From the NCBI GenBank assembly GCA_025360235.1, contig JANYCO010000020.1, positions 1-6,310 of the forward strand: 6,310 nucleotides of DNA. The letters run 5' to 3'. This document shows positions 6,296 through 6,310 of the stretch, one piece after another (position 1 is the first letter of the stretch; every line of letters begins with the position of its first letter). The stretch comes from Cytophagales bacterium (GTDB lineage Bacteria > Bacteroidota > Bacteroidia > Cytophagales > Cytophagaceae). The position numbers and the translations under genes were made by a program. A model generated the notes under the pieces. The model worked only from the letters and a program-made list of their open reading frames with translations, was not told where the DNA came from and ran no database searches.

Positions 6296-6310
6296 ATGAA
6301 AAAATTACTA
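6296..6310 (+). CDS. Probable start of a further gene (first 5 codons, MKKLL)
   Basis: The ATG at 6296-6298 opens a frame reading MKKLL up to the window edge. Two lysines followed by leucines are typical of the start of a signal peptide. The A/T-rich leader (TTTAAGGATTATG) resembles the one before the secreted-protein gene (CCTTAAAGTTATG). Position and wording suggest another exported protein, but five codons cannot identify it. Confidence 0.5.

Overview
This window reads as a chromosomal segment of an AT-rich member of the Bacteroidota. Three things point that way. A secreted protein ends in a type IX secretion system (T9SS) C-terminal sorting domain, which is restricted to that phylum and its relatives. 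A TAnnTTTG-type promoter core lies in front of hisG. Start codons are preceded by A/T-rich leaders rather than clear Shine-Dalgarno sequences. A class or genus cannot be fixed from the sequence alone.

Layout from left to right. On the minus strand lie the first 130 codons of a YheT-type alpha/beta hydrolase (cut by the window edge). Upstream of it in transcription order is a complete 632-residue ion channel of the CASTOR/POLLUX family, with two RCK-type NAD-binding modules. A 126-bp divergent intergenic region separates this pair from the plus-strand histidine genes hisG (long form, 286 aa) and hisD (425 aa), which catalyse the first and last steps of histidine biosynthesis. After hisD the rest of a his operon is absent. 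Instead there is a 182-bp AT-rich leader and a stand-alone gene for a secreted modular protein: signal peptide, a jelly-roll-like N-terminal domain, an IPT/TIG domain and a T9SS sorting domain. This is followed by a strong intrinsic terminator, about 220 bp of AT-rich DNA, and at the right edge the first five codons (MKKLL) of a probable further gene.

The least ordinary feature is between the genes. Both same-strand gene junctions (channel to hydrolase, hisG to hisD) are filled almost exactly from stop codon to start codon by arrays of 7-bp units arranged as inverted repeats around a short spacer. The units differ (AATTAAG/AATTAAA at one junction, ATCTAAG/ATCTAGA/ATCTAAT at the other), but the period, the inverted architecture and the placement are the same. 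Perfect stems of 23 and 22 bp result. The hisG-hisD stem includes the hisG stop codon, and its repeats run to two bases before the hisD start. This resembles the short tandemly repeated heptamers (STRRs) known from cyanobacteria. It may be a family of small intergenic repeat elements that shape polycistronic mRNA; that function is inference. I see no CRISPR array, rRNA or tRNA gene, transposase or phage gene.
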